This document shows, piece after piece, positions 9,512 through 18,661 of a DNA stretch of 64,000 nucleotides (positions are counted from its first letter, which is position 1; each line of letters begins with the position of its first letter). Below the pieces are notes generated by a model. It made no database searches. It was not told the DNA's origin and was given only the letters and a program-made list of their open reading frames with translations. The stretch is from Acinetobacter soli (GTDB lineage: Bacteria > Pseudomonadota > Gammaproteobacteria > Pseudomonadales > Moraxellaceae). The stretch covers positions 1-64,000 of the forward strand of contig NZ_BBNM01000006.1 in assembly GCF_000760595.1 (NCBI RefSeq), written 5' to 3'. The translations under genes were made by a program, and so were the position numbers.

Positions 9512-9904
9512 ATGATTTTAGAACAGCTATTTCAACAAAAACTAATGAAAGCTTACACCCTTGCTCAGCAACAAGGTTTCGCAGTTTCCATCAGTATTGT
9601 CGATGCCTCAGGTTTATTGAGACAATTTATTCGTATGGAGGATGCAGTTGCTGGAAGCATTGATGTATCGATTAAAAAGGCTCGAACAGCAGCACTATTT
9701 GGAATGAATAGTCTTGACTTTGGTCAAATGGCTCAACCTGGAGGCCCCATCTACAGCATCGAATCTAGCAATGGTGGTTTAATCAGTTTTGGTGGCGGCG
9801 TTGTGATCTATCACGACGATGATCATTCCTTGATAGGTGCTATTGGAGTTGCTGGTGCAACCTTAGAAGCAGATCAGACGATCGCAGCAGCTGCAGCTGC
9901 ATAA
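9512..9904 (+). CDS. GlcG/HbpS family (DUF336) protein
   Basis: The 130 residues carry the compact fold of the HbpS/GlcG family: an N-terminal helix (LMKAYTLAQQQGF), the strand ISIVDASGLLRQFIRMEDA, and the glycine-rich GGLISFGGGVVIYHDD followed by LIGAIGVAGATLEADQTIA. Members bind haem or act as small accessory proteins in glycolate, propanediol or aromatic metabolism; the role is often unknown. No signal peptide is seen, so it is probably cytoplasmic. AAAGGAG lies before the ATG. It is only four bases from the transporter gene, which implies coexpression. Confidence 0.8.
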   Translation: MILEQLFQQKLMKAYTLAQQQGFAVSISIVDASGLLRQFIRMEDAVAGSIDVSIKKARTAALFGMNSLDFGQMAQPGGPIYSIESSNGGLISFGGGVVIYHDDDHSLIGAIGVAGATLEADQTIAAAAAA

Positions 9905-9908
9905 AACC

Positions 9909-11102
9909 ATGAGAACATCAAACATACATGCAGGTATTCGGGCTTTAGCGATTACCTCATTTGCCATTGGACTTGCCGAATTTATCATAGTCGGCGTGTT
10001 ACCCACTATCGCTCAGGAGTTTAATACTTCAATTAGCACCACAGGAAAGCTAGTCGGATTTTATGCACTCGCGCTCGCAGTAGGTACCCCAATATTAATT
10101 TTGTGTTTAAGCCATTTAAATCGAAAAATTGTTTTGCTGAGCTTGGTTGCTTTATTTATTGTAGGTAATTTAATTTCTGTGTTGGCAACTAATTATCTAT
10201 TTTTATTAGCTGGCAGAATGATCACCGCTGTTGCACATGGTAGTTTTTTTGCATTAGGGGCAAGTATTGCTACACATCTAGTTGCTAAAGAGCAAGCAGG
10301 GCGTGCCATCGCCACTATGTTTTCAGGATTGACCCTCGCGATGGTCCTTGGCGTTCCAATAGGTAGTCTGATTGGGAATTTATGGGGTTGGCGTATCCCT
10401 TTATATGCGGTCATTATTTTTGCAATAATTGGCTTTATCTTTACTTTAAAAGAGATTCCAAATATCTCTTTGAGTGAGAAATTTAATCTCAGATTGCAAC
10501 TTTCCACCCTAGCTCAGCCATGCATCTTGTTAATGTTGGCTTTAACCGTTTTTAGTTTTGGTGCAAGTTTTACAACATTTACTTTTATCAATCCTGTTCT
10601 TGTCCAAATTACAGGATTTACTCAGGAAACTGCCAGTTTATTATTGATTGTTTTTGGATTTGCTACATTTCTTGGAAATCATGCTGGAGGTCATCTTACA
10701 GTTAAAATAGGCTGGCAAAAAAGTTTACTTTGGTTCTGCTGCGTTTTATTTATTACTTTTGCAGCTTTATACGTGTGCATGACCAGCAAGATATTCATGA
10801 TTGGACTTATCTTCATTTGGGGGATACTGGCCTTTGGTTTATCTCCAGTCTTACAAGCAGGTGTTTTATCGATCGCACAACGATACAGGCCTAGATCTAT
10901 CGATTTTGCTTCTGCATTAAATATCTCTGCTTTTAACTTAGGTATAACCCTTGGAGAAATATTGGGTAGCTTTATGATTTCTCAAATCAAAATGAATTAC
11001 ACCCCCCTTGCTGGGGTATTGATGATCTGCCTTGCATTCATGTGTTTATGGCAACTCAACACGCTAAATAAAACACAAAGCATAGATCAAAATCTTCATT
11101 AA
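9909..11102 (+). CDS. MFS transporter, AraJ-like
   Basis: This 397-residue protein has twelve predicted membrane segments and the layout of the drug:H+ antiporter-1 group: N-terminal RALAITSFAIGLAEFIIVGV, then GRMITAVAHGSFFALGASI and a second-half GNHAGGHLTVKIGW. It resembles the AraJ and YdhP-type efflux proteins. It starts four bases after the GlcG-like gene and has no close terminator, only a short gap to the convergent HAD gene. The substrate cannot be read from sequence; the IclR and GlcG-like partners suggest a small organic acid or aromatic compound. Confidence 0.85.
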   Translation: MRTSNIHAGIRALAITSFAIGLAEFIIVGVLPTIAQEFNTSISTTGKLVGFYALALAVGTPILILCLSHLNRKIVLLSLVALFIVGNLISVLATNYLFLLAGRMITAVAHGSFFALGASIATHLVAKEQAGRAIATMFSGLTLAMVLGVPIGSLIGNLWGWRIPLYAVIIFAIIGFIFTLKEIPNISLSEKFNLRLQLSTLAQPCILLMLALTVFSFGASFTTFTFINPVLVQITGFTQETASLLLIVFGFATFLGNHAGGHLTVKIGWQKSLLWFCCVLFITFAALYVCMTSKIFMIGLIFIWGILAFGLSPVLQAGVLSIAQRYRPRSIDFASALNISAFNLGITLGEILGSFMISQIKMNYTPLAGVLMICLAFMCLWQLNTLNKTQSIDQNLH

Positions 11103-11135
11103 AACCCACAGATGGACGCTTTAAGTTTGATCAGG

Positions 11136-11795
11136 TTAATTGTTGCTTATCACACTCAAAACCTGATCAAAACGTTGAATACGATATTTTGGCATTGCCA
11201 AATCTAGTTCTTGTGCAGATCCATAACCATATTCCACCGCAATGGTCTCAATTCCATTACGACGCGCACCTAAAATATCGTGCTCGCGATCTCCAACCAT
11301 GACACATTCGGCAGCATCAAGCTGCTCTTGCTGCAAAATATAAGCAATCAGGTCACCTTTATTGGTACGCTCACCTGTTAACTCGCTTCCATAAGGATGC
11401 GTGAAATAGCCAAGCAGTCCGAAATACTCCAATATGCGTACTGCATAGACGTGTGGTTTTGCAGTGGCCAAATATAGTCGATAGCCTTCCTCTTTAAGCG
11501 CTGCTAGCGTCTGAGCCACATGTGGATAAAGCTCATTTTCAAATAACCCCACCACTGAAAATCGCTCACGATAACCCTGTAAAGCCTGCTCTGCTCGCTC
11601 ATGCTCTGGCTCAACATTTAAAATTTTTGCCAATGATGCCTTAAGTGGTGGACCAATGATCCAGTCAATATTTTCACTTTCAGGCAACACACAACCTACT
11701 TTATTTAGCCCAAAACGTGCTGATGTCGTGATTCCGACTTTTGGATCAGTTAACGTGCCATCAAGGTCGATCAAAATATTTTTAATGCTGCTCAC
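11136..11795 (-). CDS. HAD family phosphatase, phosphoglycolate phosphatase-like
   Basis: The 219 residues have the HAD signature IDLDGTLTDP (residues 9-18, nucleophile Asp10), motif II around LATAK (near 113-117) and motif IV MVGDREHDILGA (near 166-177). The four-helix cap inserted after motif I places it with Gph/PpaX-type phosphatases. The substrate may be phosphoglycolate, pyrophosphate or a nucleotide; this is not resolved. The start codon is GTG. It is convergent with the MFS gene and divergent from thiD. Confidence 0.82.
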   Translation of the reverse strand: MSSIKNILIDLDGTLTDPKVGITTSARFGLNKVGCVLPESENIDWIIGPPLKASLAKILNVEPEHERAEQALQGYRERFSVVGLFENELYPHVAQTLAALKEEGYRLYLATAKPHVYAVRILEYFGLLGYFTHPYGSELTGERTNKGDLIAYILQQEQLDAAECVMVGDREHDILGARRNGIETIAVEYGYGSAQELDLAMPKYRIQRFDQVLSVISNN

Positions 11796-11848
11796 AATTC
11801 ATACTCAAACAATGTCAGATGAAAAAATAGGGTCGAGAGTTTTTTTAA

Positions 11849-12661
<813 letters not shown>

Positions 12662-12732
12662 GCATTATAATGTGCGCTGTAGATGGAGCTTAAAATTACG
12701 TTACAAGCATAGCAAGCTATAGCCATAATGCA

Positions 12733-12763
12733 AAAAGGGCGCAATTTAATTGCGCCCTTTTAC
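12733..12763. terminator. Bidirectional terminator, thiD / lysM gene
   Basis: A 13-bp stem AAAAGGGCGCAAT / ATTGCGCCCTTTT with a three-base loop lies between two convergent genes and would serve both. Confidence 0.9.
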
Positions 12764-12781
12764 TTAGTTACCTATCACACC

Positions 12782-13258
12782 TTAAGCAGGAATACGCAGT
12801 ACCTGTCCTGGAAAAATATCGTCTGCGTCCTTAAGTAATGGTCGATTCGCTTCAAAAATTTTATTGTAGTGATTTGGATCACCATAATATTGTTTTGAGA
12901 TTTTAGATAAATTATCGCCCGATTTTACCGTATAATATTGGCTTTCTGGTTCTGGCACTTCGACTGTCATTTGATCATCCACTTTCGCCACATGATCGAT
13001 ATTTCCCACAGCCAGTACAATTTTTTCTTTATCGGCCTGACTTTTCACCTTACCCTGAATCGTGGCCAGATCGGTAGTACTGTTATAGTTGATCACCAAG
13101 CCCTGCACACCTAGACCAAGTTGCTGTACATGCGCCAGTAACTGATTAGCAATTTGCTGGGCTGTGGGTTCGTGAGGTGTAGCGGCTGGTGTTGATGCTT
13201 GTTCGACGTGTGCCTGATTCTTTTTTCCAATTCCTTTAACAAAATCAAAAAGACCCAT
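12782..13258 (-). CDS. lysM: BON and LysM domain protein, YgaU-like
   Basis: The 158-residue protein matches the layout of E. coli LysM/YgaU: MGLFDFVKGIGKK at the N-terminus, a BON domain (about 35-90, ending near VAKVDDQMTVEV) and a C-terminal LysM domain (about 108-158, YYTVKSGDNLSKISKQYYG to GQVLRIPA). In E. coli YgaU is a potassium-binding protein (Kbp). I chose the second of two adjacent ATG codons, six bases behind AGGAG. No signal peptide is present, as in YgaU. It follows acpP on the same strand but behind a strong terminator, so it is a separate unit. Confidence 0.85.
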   Translation of the reverse strand: MGLFDFVKGIGKKNQAHVEQASTPAATPHEPTAQQIANQLLAHVQQLGLGVQGLVINYNSTTDLATIQGKVKSQADKEKIVLAVGNIDHVAKVDDQMTVEVPEPESQYYTVKSGDNLSKISKQYYGDPNHYNKIFEANRPLLKDADDIFPGQVLRIPA

Positions 13259-13397
13259 CATTTTCTCCTGTTGTTTTTTTCATTAAGCAAATAAACGCCT
13301 TTCTAGTAAAACTGAAAATCACTCTGATTTAAGTGGTGATTCCCTTACAGCAAGTAATAAAATGTAAATTGCATCACATATCTTAAATCACACACAT

Positions 13398-13424
13398 AAA
13401 AAAACCACCTTGCGGTGGCTTTTA
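13398..13424 (-). terminator. Rho-independent terminator of acpP
   Basis: On the minus strand AGCCACC GCAA GGTGGTTTTTTT follows the acpP stop. It closes the fabD-fabG-acpP unit. Confidence 0.88.
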
Positions 13425-13438
13425 TCAACATCAATTAA

Positions 13439-13675
13439 TTAACCAAGTTTTTTGGTTACATAATCAATTGCTGATTGAACAGTTGTGATTTCGTTTGAAT
13501 CTTCATCAGGAATCGTGATGTCGAAGTCATTTTCGAAAGACATAACAAGTTCAACTAGATCTAGAGAGTCAGCGCCCAAATCATCCATGAAAGATGCTTC
13601 GTTTTTGATCTCTTCTGCTTTCATACCAAGTTGTTCAGCAACTGCTTGCTTAACACGTTGTTCGATATCGCTCAC
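13439..13675 (-). CDS. acpP: Acyl carrier protein
   Basis: ACP carries acyl chains on a phosphopantetheine arm during fatty acid synthesis and here also feeds biotin synthesis. From the GTG at 13675 the protein has 78 residues, and Ser37 in GADSLDLVE is the attachment site. The in-frame ATG at 13690 is part of the ribosome binding site (ATGAGGAG), seven bases before the GTG, so the longer 83-residue reading is unlikely. It follows fabG after 85 bases. fabF, the usual next gene in enterics, is missing. Confidence 0.95.
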   Translation of the reverse strand: MSDIEQRVKQAVAEQLGMKAEEIKNEASFMDDLGADSLDLVELVMSFENDFDITIPDEDSNEITTVQSAIDYVTKKLG

Positions 13676-13760
13676 AGGAATTCTCCTCATTGCTTGTGGC
13701 GTTTTAAATGCCGTTAGTGTAATTGAATATTGGATTTTTTGAAAGTTAATACATCAGCAC

Positions 13761-14495
13761 TTAGGCCATGTATAAACCACCATTTACGTGTAATACCGTG
13801 CCAGTAATGTAACTTGCCTTATCGGAAGCCAAATAACTTACTGCATTTGCGATATCTTGTGGTTCACCAAGACGACCCAAAGCGACTTGATCACTCATCT
13901 TCTTGCGCAAATCTTCACTCAGCGCATCAGTCATTTCAGTCGCAATAAAGCCAGGTGCGATACTGTTCACCGTAATCTGGCGGCTACCCATCTCTTTTGC
14001 AAGGCTGCGGCTAAACGCTTCAATACCGGCTTTAGCGGCTGAATAGTTGGCTTGGCCTGGGTTTGCAAAATGTGCAACCACCGAACTGATATTGATAATA
14101 CGGCCAAAGCGAGCTTTGGTCATACCCTTCAATACGCGCTTAGAAAGACGATAAACCGCTTTCAGATGAATATTTAGAATGTCGTCCCAGTCATCTTCGC
14201 TCATACGCAGCAAGAGATTGTCACGCGTAATACCCGCATTGTTGACCAAGACCAAAACTGGACCATAATTTTGTTCGATGTTTGAAACAACTGCTTCAAT
14301 TTCATCCAAGTTACGTACGTCTAGGGTGAGGCCTGTACCTTGCTCCCCAAAACTTTCAGATAATTTTTGAGCCCCAGATTCGCTGGTTGCTGTACCAACG
14401 ACAAAGAAACCGTCTTGAATAAGTTGCTGGGCAATCGCTGCACCAATGCCACGGCTCGCGCCTGTTACCAATGCAACTTTACGTTGTTGTGTCAT
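13761..14495 (-). CDS. fabG: 3-oxoacyl-ACP reductase
   Basis: FabG reduces beta-ketoacyl-ACP with NADPH in each elongation round. The 244 residues show the short-chain dehydrogenase pattern: TGASRGIG at 11-18, NNAG at 85-88, Ser137/138, Tyr151 and Lys155 (YSAAK) and the C-terminal SYITGTVLHVNGGLYM. Its ATG overlaps the fabD stop by four bases, so the two are translationally coupled. Sequence and context leave no real alternative among the SDR enzymes. Confidence 0.96.
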   Translation of the reverse strand: MTQQRKVALVTGASRGIGAAIAQQLIQDGFFVVGTATSESGAQKLSESFGEQGTGLTLDVRNLDEIEAVVSNIEQNYGPVLVLVNNAGITRDNLLLRMSEDDWDDILNIHLKAVYRLSKRVLKGMTKARFGRIINISSVVAHFANPGQANYSAAKAGIEAFSRSLAKEMGSRQITVNSIAPGFIATEMTDALSEDLRKKMSDQVALGRLGEPQDIANAVSYLASDKASYITGTVLHVNGGLYMA

Positions 14496-15478
14496 GCAAT
14501 TTTTCCTTCAGCCACTAAAACTGCATTTAGGGCATCTTCCATGCGACTATTCGTATCGATCGCAAATGCTTTTTCAATATTTGGTAAACGTTTTGCCAGA
14601 TTGCTTAATACCGTACCCGGGCCACACTCAACAATGTACTGGATGCCTTGATCCTGTAAATATTGCATGGTGCGTGTCCATTGCACAGATTGATACAACT
14701 GCGCAGTTAATGCTTGACGTAATTGAGTCACGTCAGAGGCAATTCCTGCGTTTACATTTTGTATTACAGGTAGGCTTGGTAGCTCAATGGCAGTTTGTTC
14801 CAATGCTTCAGCAAATTTTTCTGCCGCAGGCTTCATTAATGAACAATGCGAAGGTACCGAAACAGGCAGTGCAATCGCTTTACCCGACTGCTCTTTTGCA
14901 AGCGTCATGACTTGATTGACCAATGCTGCCGAACCTGCAATCACTACCTGACCTTGAGCATTGTAGTTTGCTGCCTCGACAGAGCCTTCACCTGCTGCTG
15001 TCACTTGCTTACAAAGCTCAATAACTTGATCGTCTGCCAAGCCCAGAATTGCCGCCATAGCGCCCACACCCTGAGGGACTGCGCTTTGCATCAATTTACC
15101 ACGCAGATTGACCAATTTGGCCGCATCGCCGAGCGACAACGCACCCGCAGCCACCAACGCACTGTATTCGCCAAGTGAATGGCCTGCAAGGTATTTAGGG
15201 GCCAAACCGCCTAAATCCAGCCAGACACGCCATAACGCAATACTTGCCGTTAATAGTACCGGCTGAGTGTTTTCGGTTTGATCAAGCCCTTCGCCACTTT
15301 GTGCGATATGCCACAAATCAAAACCGACTGCGTCAGAAGCCTCCGCAAAGGTTTCTTTCACACCACTAAACTGCTCTGCAAGTTCAGCGAGCATGCCGAC
15401 TTTTTGCGAACCTTGACCAGGAAATACAAATGCAGTTTTCGTTGCTTGAGCGACTTGATCGAGTCGTTTAGCAGACAT
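14492..15478 (-). CDS. fabD: Malonyl-CoA:ACP transacylase
   Basis: FabD moves malonyl groups from CoA to ACP to supply the condensing enzymes. The protein has 328 residues, slightly longer than E. coli FabD owing to about 14 extra N-terminal residues before TAFVFPGQGSQKVGM. The nucleophile is Ser101 in GHSLGEYSALVAAG and the partner His211 is in VPSHCSLM. It is the first gene of fabD-fabG-acpP. Upstream lies a strong terminator and then rpmF; plsX and fabH, which normally stand between, are absent. Confidence 0.96.
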   Translation of the reverse strand: MSAKRLDQVAQATKTAFVFPGQGSQKVGMLAELAEQFSGVKETFAEASDAVGFDLWHIAQSGEGLDQTENTQPVLLTASIALWRVWLDLGGLAPKYLAGHSLGEYSALVAAGALSLGDAAKLVNLRGKLMQSAVPQGVGAMAAILGLADDQVIELCKQVTAAGEGSVEAANYNAQGQVVIAGSAALVNQVMTLAKEQSGKAIALPVSVPSHCSLMKPAAEKFAEALEQTAIELPSLPVIQNVNAGIASDVTQLRQALTAQLYQSVQWTRTMQYLQDQGIQYIVECGPGTVLSNLAKRLPNIEKAFAIDTNSRMEDALNAVLVAEGKIA

Positions 15479-15566
15479 ATAAAAATCCTTTATTTCGTCT
15501 TTGCTTAATTTCTAAGGCGGAAATTTATCATTATTCTATAGATTTTATAATTGCGAAAAACAACAA

Positions 15567-15594
15567 AAAAAGGGAGCTTTCGCTCCCATTTTTT
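15567..15594. terminator. Terminator between rpmF and fabD
   Basis: GGGAGC TTTC GCTCCC stem flanked by A and T tracts on both sides. It ends rpmF transcripts on the minus strand and separates the yceD-rpmF unit from the fab genes. Confidence 0.88.
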
Positions 15595-15632
15595 CTACAT
15601 TAAAGCCTTAAGCTCAATGCAAATTCACTAAA

Positions 15633-15818
15633 TTACTCAGCGTCAGCTGCTTTAGCGAATAATTGACGACCACGGTAGATACCATCTTTAGTCACGTGGT
15701 GACGGCGATGAGTTTCACCAGTAGTTTGGTCAACTGTTAATGCATTCTCGGTTAAAGCGTCATGTGAACGGCGCATGTCACGGCGAGAGCGACTTTTACG
15801 GTTTTGCTGAACGGCCAT
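15633..15818 (-). CDS. rpmF: 50S ribosomal protein L32
   Basis: L32 is a small protein of the large subunit. The 61 residues begin [20 protein letters not shown], the conserved basic L32 N-terminus. The zinc-binding cysteines of some L32 forms are missing, as is usual in gammaproteobacteria. It follows yceD by 72 bases, the widely conserved pair, and ends at a clear terminator. A GGAG motif precedes the start. Confidence 0.97.
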   Translation of the reverse strand: MAVQQNRKSRSRRDMRRSHDALTENALTVDQTTGETHRRHHVTKDGIYRGRQLFAKAADAE

Positions 15819-15890
15819 GATGGCTCCTTACAAAGATCGAAAAAAATGGATCAGAACAAATTCAGTTATCTCAACCAACAAGTATAACAC

Positions 15891-16451
15891 TTATGAGTTA
15901 AGTTTACCTTTCAAACTTGCTAAAACATCAAACGGATTATCACGTTTTTCTTCAACAATGTCCTGAACGGTAGGCTGATGTTTATGTTCACAAGCATCAT
16001 GCTTGGGAGACAAAGGCATCAACAGTAACAGTTCATCTTCTAGTAATGAGAGTAAATCAACAGTCGCAGGAGTGGTAAAATCACCCTTTGTTGACGATTC
16101 ACTTTCACCTAAAACGATGAAATCAGCATCCTCATCCAAGCGCTCTATCAGTGACTCATCATCGATCAAGGCAAGATGGAAATCTGAAACAAGAGGAATT
16201 TCCACTGGCTCCAGACAACGCTGACATTCTAGCGGAACTTTTGTTTCAACATGACCATCAAACCATACAACGCGATAATACGCATCCATTGATAGTTTAC
16301 AGTCTATATAGATCAATTGATCATTAATTGATCCAACAGCTTCACGAGCAATACGAGCAAAGCGAGACAATGGCAGTGTTCCTGACCATGTAAAGCCTTG
16401 TTCAGCCCATTTATACGGCTCAATCTGTGCCGGAAAGGTATTTGCTGACAT
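15891..16451 (-). CDS. yceD: YceD family 23S rRNA accumulation protein (DUF177)
   Basis: The 186 residues match the YceD/DUF177 family, which is linked to rpmF in most bacteria and in E. coli affects 23S rRNA precursor levels. The conserved ECQRCLEPVEIPL (near 92-104) carries a CxxC pair. A later HDACEHKHQP replaces the usual Cys-rich end, and the C-terminus RDNPFDVLASLKGKL is typical of the family. Its exact biochemical role is unknown. It is divergent from epmC, with 96 bases between the start codons. Confidence 0.88.
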   Translation of the reverse strand: MSANTFPAQIEPYKWAEQGFTWSGTLPLSRFARIAREAVGSINDQLIYIDCKLSMDAYYRVVWFDGHVETKVPLECQRCLEPVEIPLVSDFHLALIDDESLIERLDEDADFIVLGESESSTKGDFTTPATVDLLSLLEDELLLLMPLSPKHDACEHKHQPTVQDIVEEKRDNPFDVLASLKGKLNS

Positions 16452-16547
16452 AATTAAGGCGGCAATTCTACAAATTCATCAGTACTCTGTCAAAGATTAA
16501 GATACAATTTTGTACCAAATCTGACAGAACTCGGGGTAAATTAAGCA

Positions 16548-17210
16548 ATGCACCTGTTGCAGCCGCAACCTGAAGTAACAACTTCATCACTTGTTCGCAC
16601 CCATCTCACGTGTGATTCTGCCTTGTCGATAGACACAGTGCAACTCTCACCATGGAGAAATTTACAAACTGAGCAGGATCAGGTGGACTGGCTTATTTTA
16701 CACTTTAATCACTGGTTTTCCCATCAAAATGTGACTTTAGTGAAAGGTGAAGCAGAACCTGAGTATTTTCCTGCATCAAATCATACGCCTGCGCGTATTC
16801 AGTTTGCGCATGGCTTCTTTAATAGTGCCTTGCATGAAATCAGTCACTGGACGATTGCCGGCGCCAAAAGACGCTTATTGCCAGATTTGGGCTATTGGTA
16901 TGCTCCTGATGGCCGTACAGCCGAGCAGCAAGCGCTTTTTGAACAGGTCGAAATCAAACCGCAAGCCATTGAATGGTTATTTGCGCAAGCGTTTGGGCGT
17001 AAATTTAGAGTATCTCTAGATAACTTAACTGGCGATGGTGGTGACGGCTCGCGATTTAAAGACAATGTCTTTCTTCAGGTGCAAAAGTTTTTTTCAGGCG
17101 AGACCAAAATTCCTGCCGATGCATTGCATTTTATTCAATGTATTTGTATGACCACTCGAGACGGTGAGCTTCTTGGCGCACATGAATTTTTACGCAACGC
17201 ACTGGATTAG
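16548..17210 (+). CDS. epmC: Elongation factor P hydroxylase
   Basis: EpmC (YfcM) hydroxylates the lysine of EF-P that has been beta-lysylated by EpmAB. The core from about residue 43 (QDQVDWLILHFNHWF) to 220 aligns with E. coli YfcM: FAHGFFNSALHEISHW holds metal ligands His95 and Glu96-type residues, followed by GAKRRLLPDLGYWYAPDGR and VEIKPQAIEWLF. The annotated start adds some 40 residues not present in the E. coli protein; no other ATG is available upstream of the core, but GTG codons at V17 or near V46 could serve. epmA and epmB are not in this window. Confidence 0.85.
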   Translation: MHLLQPQPEVTTSSLVRTHLTCDSALSIDTVQLSPWRNLQTEQDQVDWLILHFNHWFSHQNVTLVKGEAEPEYFPASNHTPARIQFAHGFFNSALHEISHWTIAGAKRRLLPDLGYWYAPDGRTAEQQALFEQVEIKPQAIEWLFAQAFGRKFRVSLDNLTGDGGDGSRFKDNVFLQVQKFFSGETKIPADALHFIQCICMTTRDGELLGAHEFLRNALD

Positions 17211-17311
17211 ATTACATAATCTCTACTTGTGGTCACGCATTCGACGTAGCACATATGCTTAAATGTAAACACTGACTTTAAAACAATAACAGAATCAAGG
17301 AGTATCCAGAT

Positions 17312-17929
17312 ATGTTGCATTTGCATATACATCCAGACAATCCGCAAGCACGCTTAATTCATCAAGCAGTGGAGCGTATCCGAGCAGGCGATGTGGTGGT
17401 CTACCCGACTGATGCAGCGTACTCGATTGGTTGTCAAATTGGAAATAAATCGGCAATGGAGCGAATTGCTCAAATCCGTGGCTTAGGCCCAAAACATCAA
17501 TATGCCATTATGTGTTGTGATTTATCCGATATTGCCACCTATGCCAAAGTGGATAACGCGATGTATCGTCTACTTAAGACCAACACACCCTCGATCACGA
17601 CTTTTATTTTACCTGCAACCAGCGAAGTCCCTAAACGCTTGATGCACCCCAAGAAAAAAACCATTGGCTTACGTATTCCAACCAATCCAATCTGTCAGGC
17701 CTTACTTCAAGAACTGGGCGAACCGATCTTGACCAGTACCCTGATATTGCCGGGGCAAGACGATCCACTCGATGACCCTTATGATATTGAAAACCAGCTC
17801 GCTAAGCGTGTCGATGTCTTCATTGATGGTGGTTTCGGTACGCTCACTACCACCAGTATTGTAGATTTGTCGGGAGAAAATCCGGAAGTTGTACGCCGAG
17901 GTGCCGGCGATGTCAGTGCTTTTGAATAA
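17312..17929 (+). CDS. yciO: YciO family protein (Sua5/YrdC superfamily)
   Basis: The 205 residues align end to end with E. coli YciO (206 residues): HIHPDNPQARLIHQAVERI, VVVYPTDAAYSIGCQI near 31-46, KKKTIGLRIPTNP near 115-127 and the end SIVDLSGENPEVVRRGAGD. The fold binds ATP, threonine and bicarbonate in TsaC/Sua5, which make threonylcarbamoyl-AMP for the tRNA t6A modification. YciO is a paralogue with weak or different activity, so it is not assumed to supply t6A. AAGGAG lies nine bases before the ATG. The neighbourhood yciO-scpAB-rluB is conserved in Pseudomonadales. Confidence 0.85.
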   Translation: MLHLHIHPDNPQARLIHQAVERIRAGDVVVYPTDAAYSIGCQIGNKSAMERIAQIRGLGPKHQYAIMCCDLSDIATYAKVDNAMYRLLKTNTPSITTFILPATSEVPKRLMHPKKKTIGLRIPTNPICQALLQELGEPILTSTLILPGQDDPLDDPYDIENQLAKRVDVFIDGGFGTLTTTSIVDLSGENPEVVRRGAGDVSAFE

Positions 17930-17950
17930 GCACTGACATGCTGATCAGTC

Positions 17951-18661
17951 TTAAATCTCCTGACTCGCACATTCTTCCAAACGTCTTTTTTGTTTGCCCA
18001 ATTTGTCGAAGTTCAGCGGATCAAGCCATTGCAAATAGGTGTTTTGACGCTTTGGCCACTCAATATCAATCATTGAAAACCAAGCGGTATCACGATTACG
18101 CCCTTTAGTCACCCGATCTTGCCGGAACAACCCCTCATACGTAAATCCGAATCTAAGTGCTGCATTTTTTGAAGGTTGGTTAAGGTCATCACACTTCCAT
18201 TCCACGCGACGCATACCTTGTTGAAAGCAATCTCTCAACAATAAGAAGATCGCTTCAGTAGCAGCGGGTGTTTGTTTTAATCGGTGCGAAAAGTAAACAT
18301 TACCAATCTCGACTGCTGCATGCTGAGCGCGTAAATTAAGCAGTGCAACCCAACCAACCGCCTTGCCCTCTACGACAATCCAATAATGATGAGAAGGTTC
18401 AAAGCCAAACTTAGACCTCAGATTTTGCTCAAGTTCAGCCTCACTTTGTGGTGCTTCATAAGGCAAATACGTCCAACACCTTGCATCAGGCTCTGAATTC
18501 ACGCATGTCCAGAGCTGCTTGGCATAATCTAAAGTAAATGTATCTTTTTCAATGGGCAGCAAATCGACATAGTTTCCCGTAAGTGTATGGGCTTTAAATT
18601 GAATCGGGACAGCGAGCGCTACCGCATCACCCACGGGCTGACCAAATTGATTCGATTTCAT
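17951..18661 (-). CDS. GNAT family N-acetyltransferase, RimJ/RimL-like
   Basis: The 236 residues fit the GNAT_3 (RimJ/RimL) group. A beta-bulge near WVALLNLRAQHAAVEIGNVYF (about 117-137) precedes the pyrophosphate-binding loop in the RLKQTPAATEAI segment, and RRVEWKCDDLNQPSKNAALRFGF is the classic motif B ending (about 165-187). Such enzymes acetylate the N-terminus or side chain of proteins or small amines; the substrate here is unknown. It is convergent with yciO, with only 21 bases between the stop codons. Confidence 0.82.
   Translation of the reverse strand: MKSNQFGQPVGDAVALAVPIQFKAHTLTGNYVDLLPIEKDTFTLDYAKQLWTCVNSEPDARCWTYLPYEAPQSEAELEQNLRSKFGFEPSHHYWIVVEGKAVGWVALLNLRAQHAAVEIGNVYFSHRLKQTPAATEAIFLLLRDCFQQGMRRVEWKCDDLNQPSKNAALRFGFTYEGLFRQDRVTKGRNRDTAWFSMIDIEWPKRQNTYLQWLDPLNFDKLGKQKRRLEECASQEI

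Noticed and set aside
13439..13690. Longer 83-residue reading of acpP starting at ATG 13690
   Set aside because: That ATG is part of the ribosome binding site; the GTG at 13675 gives the normal 78-residue ACP.
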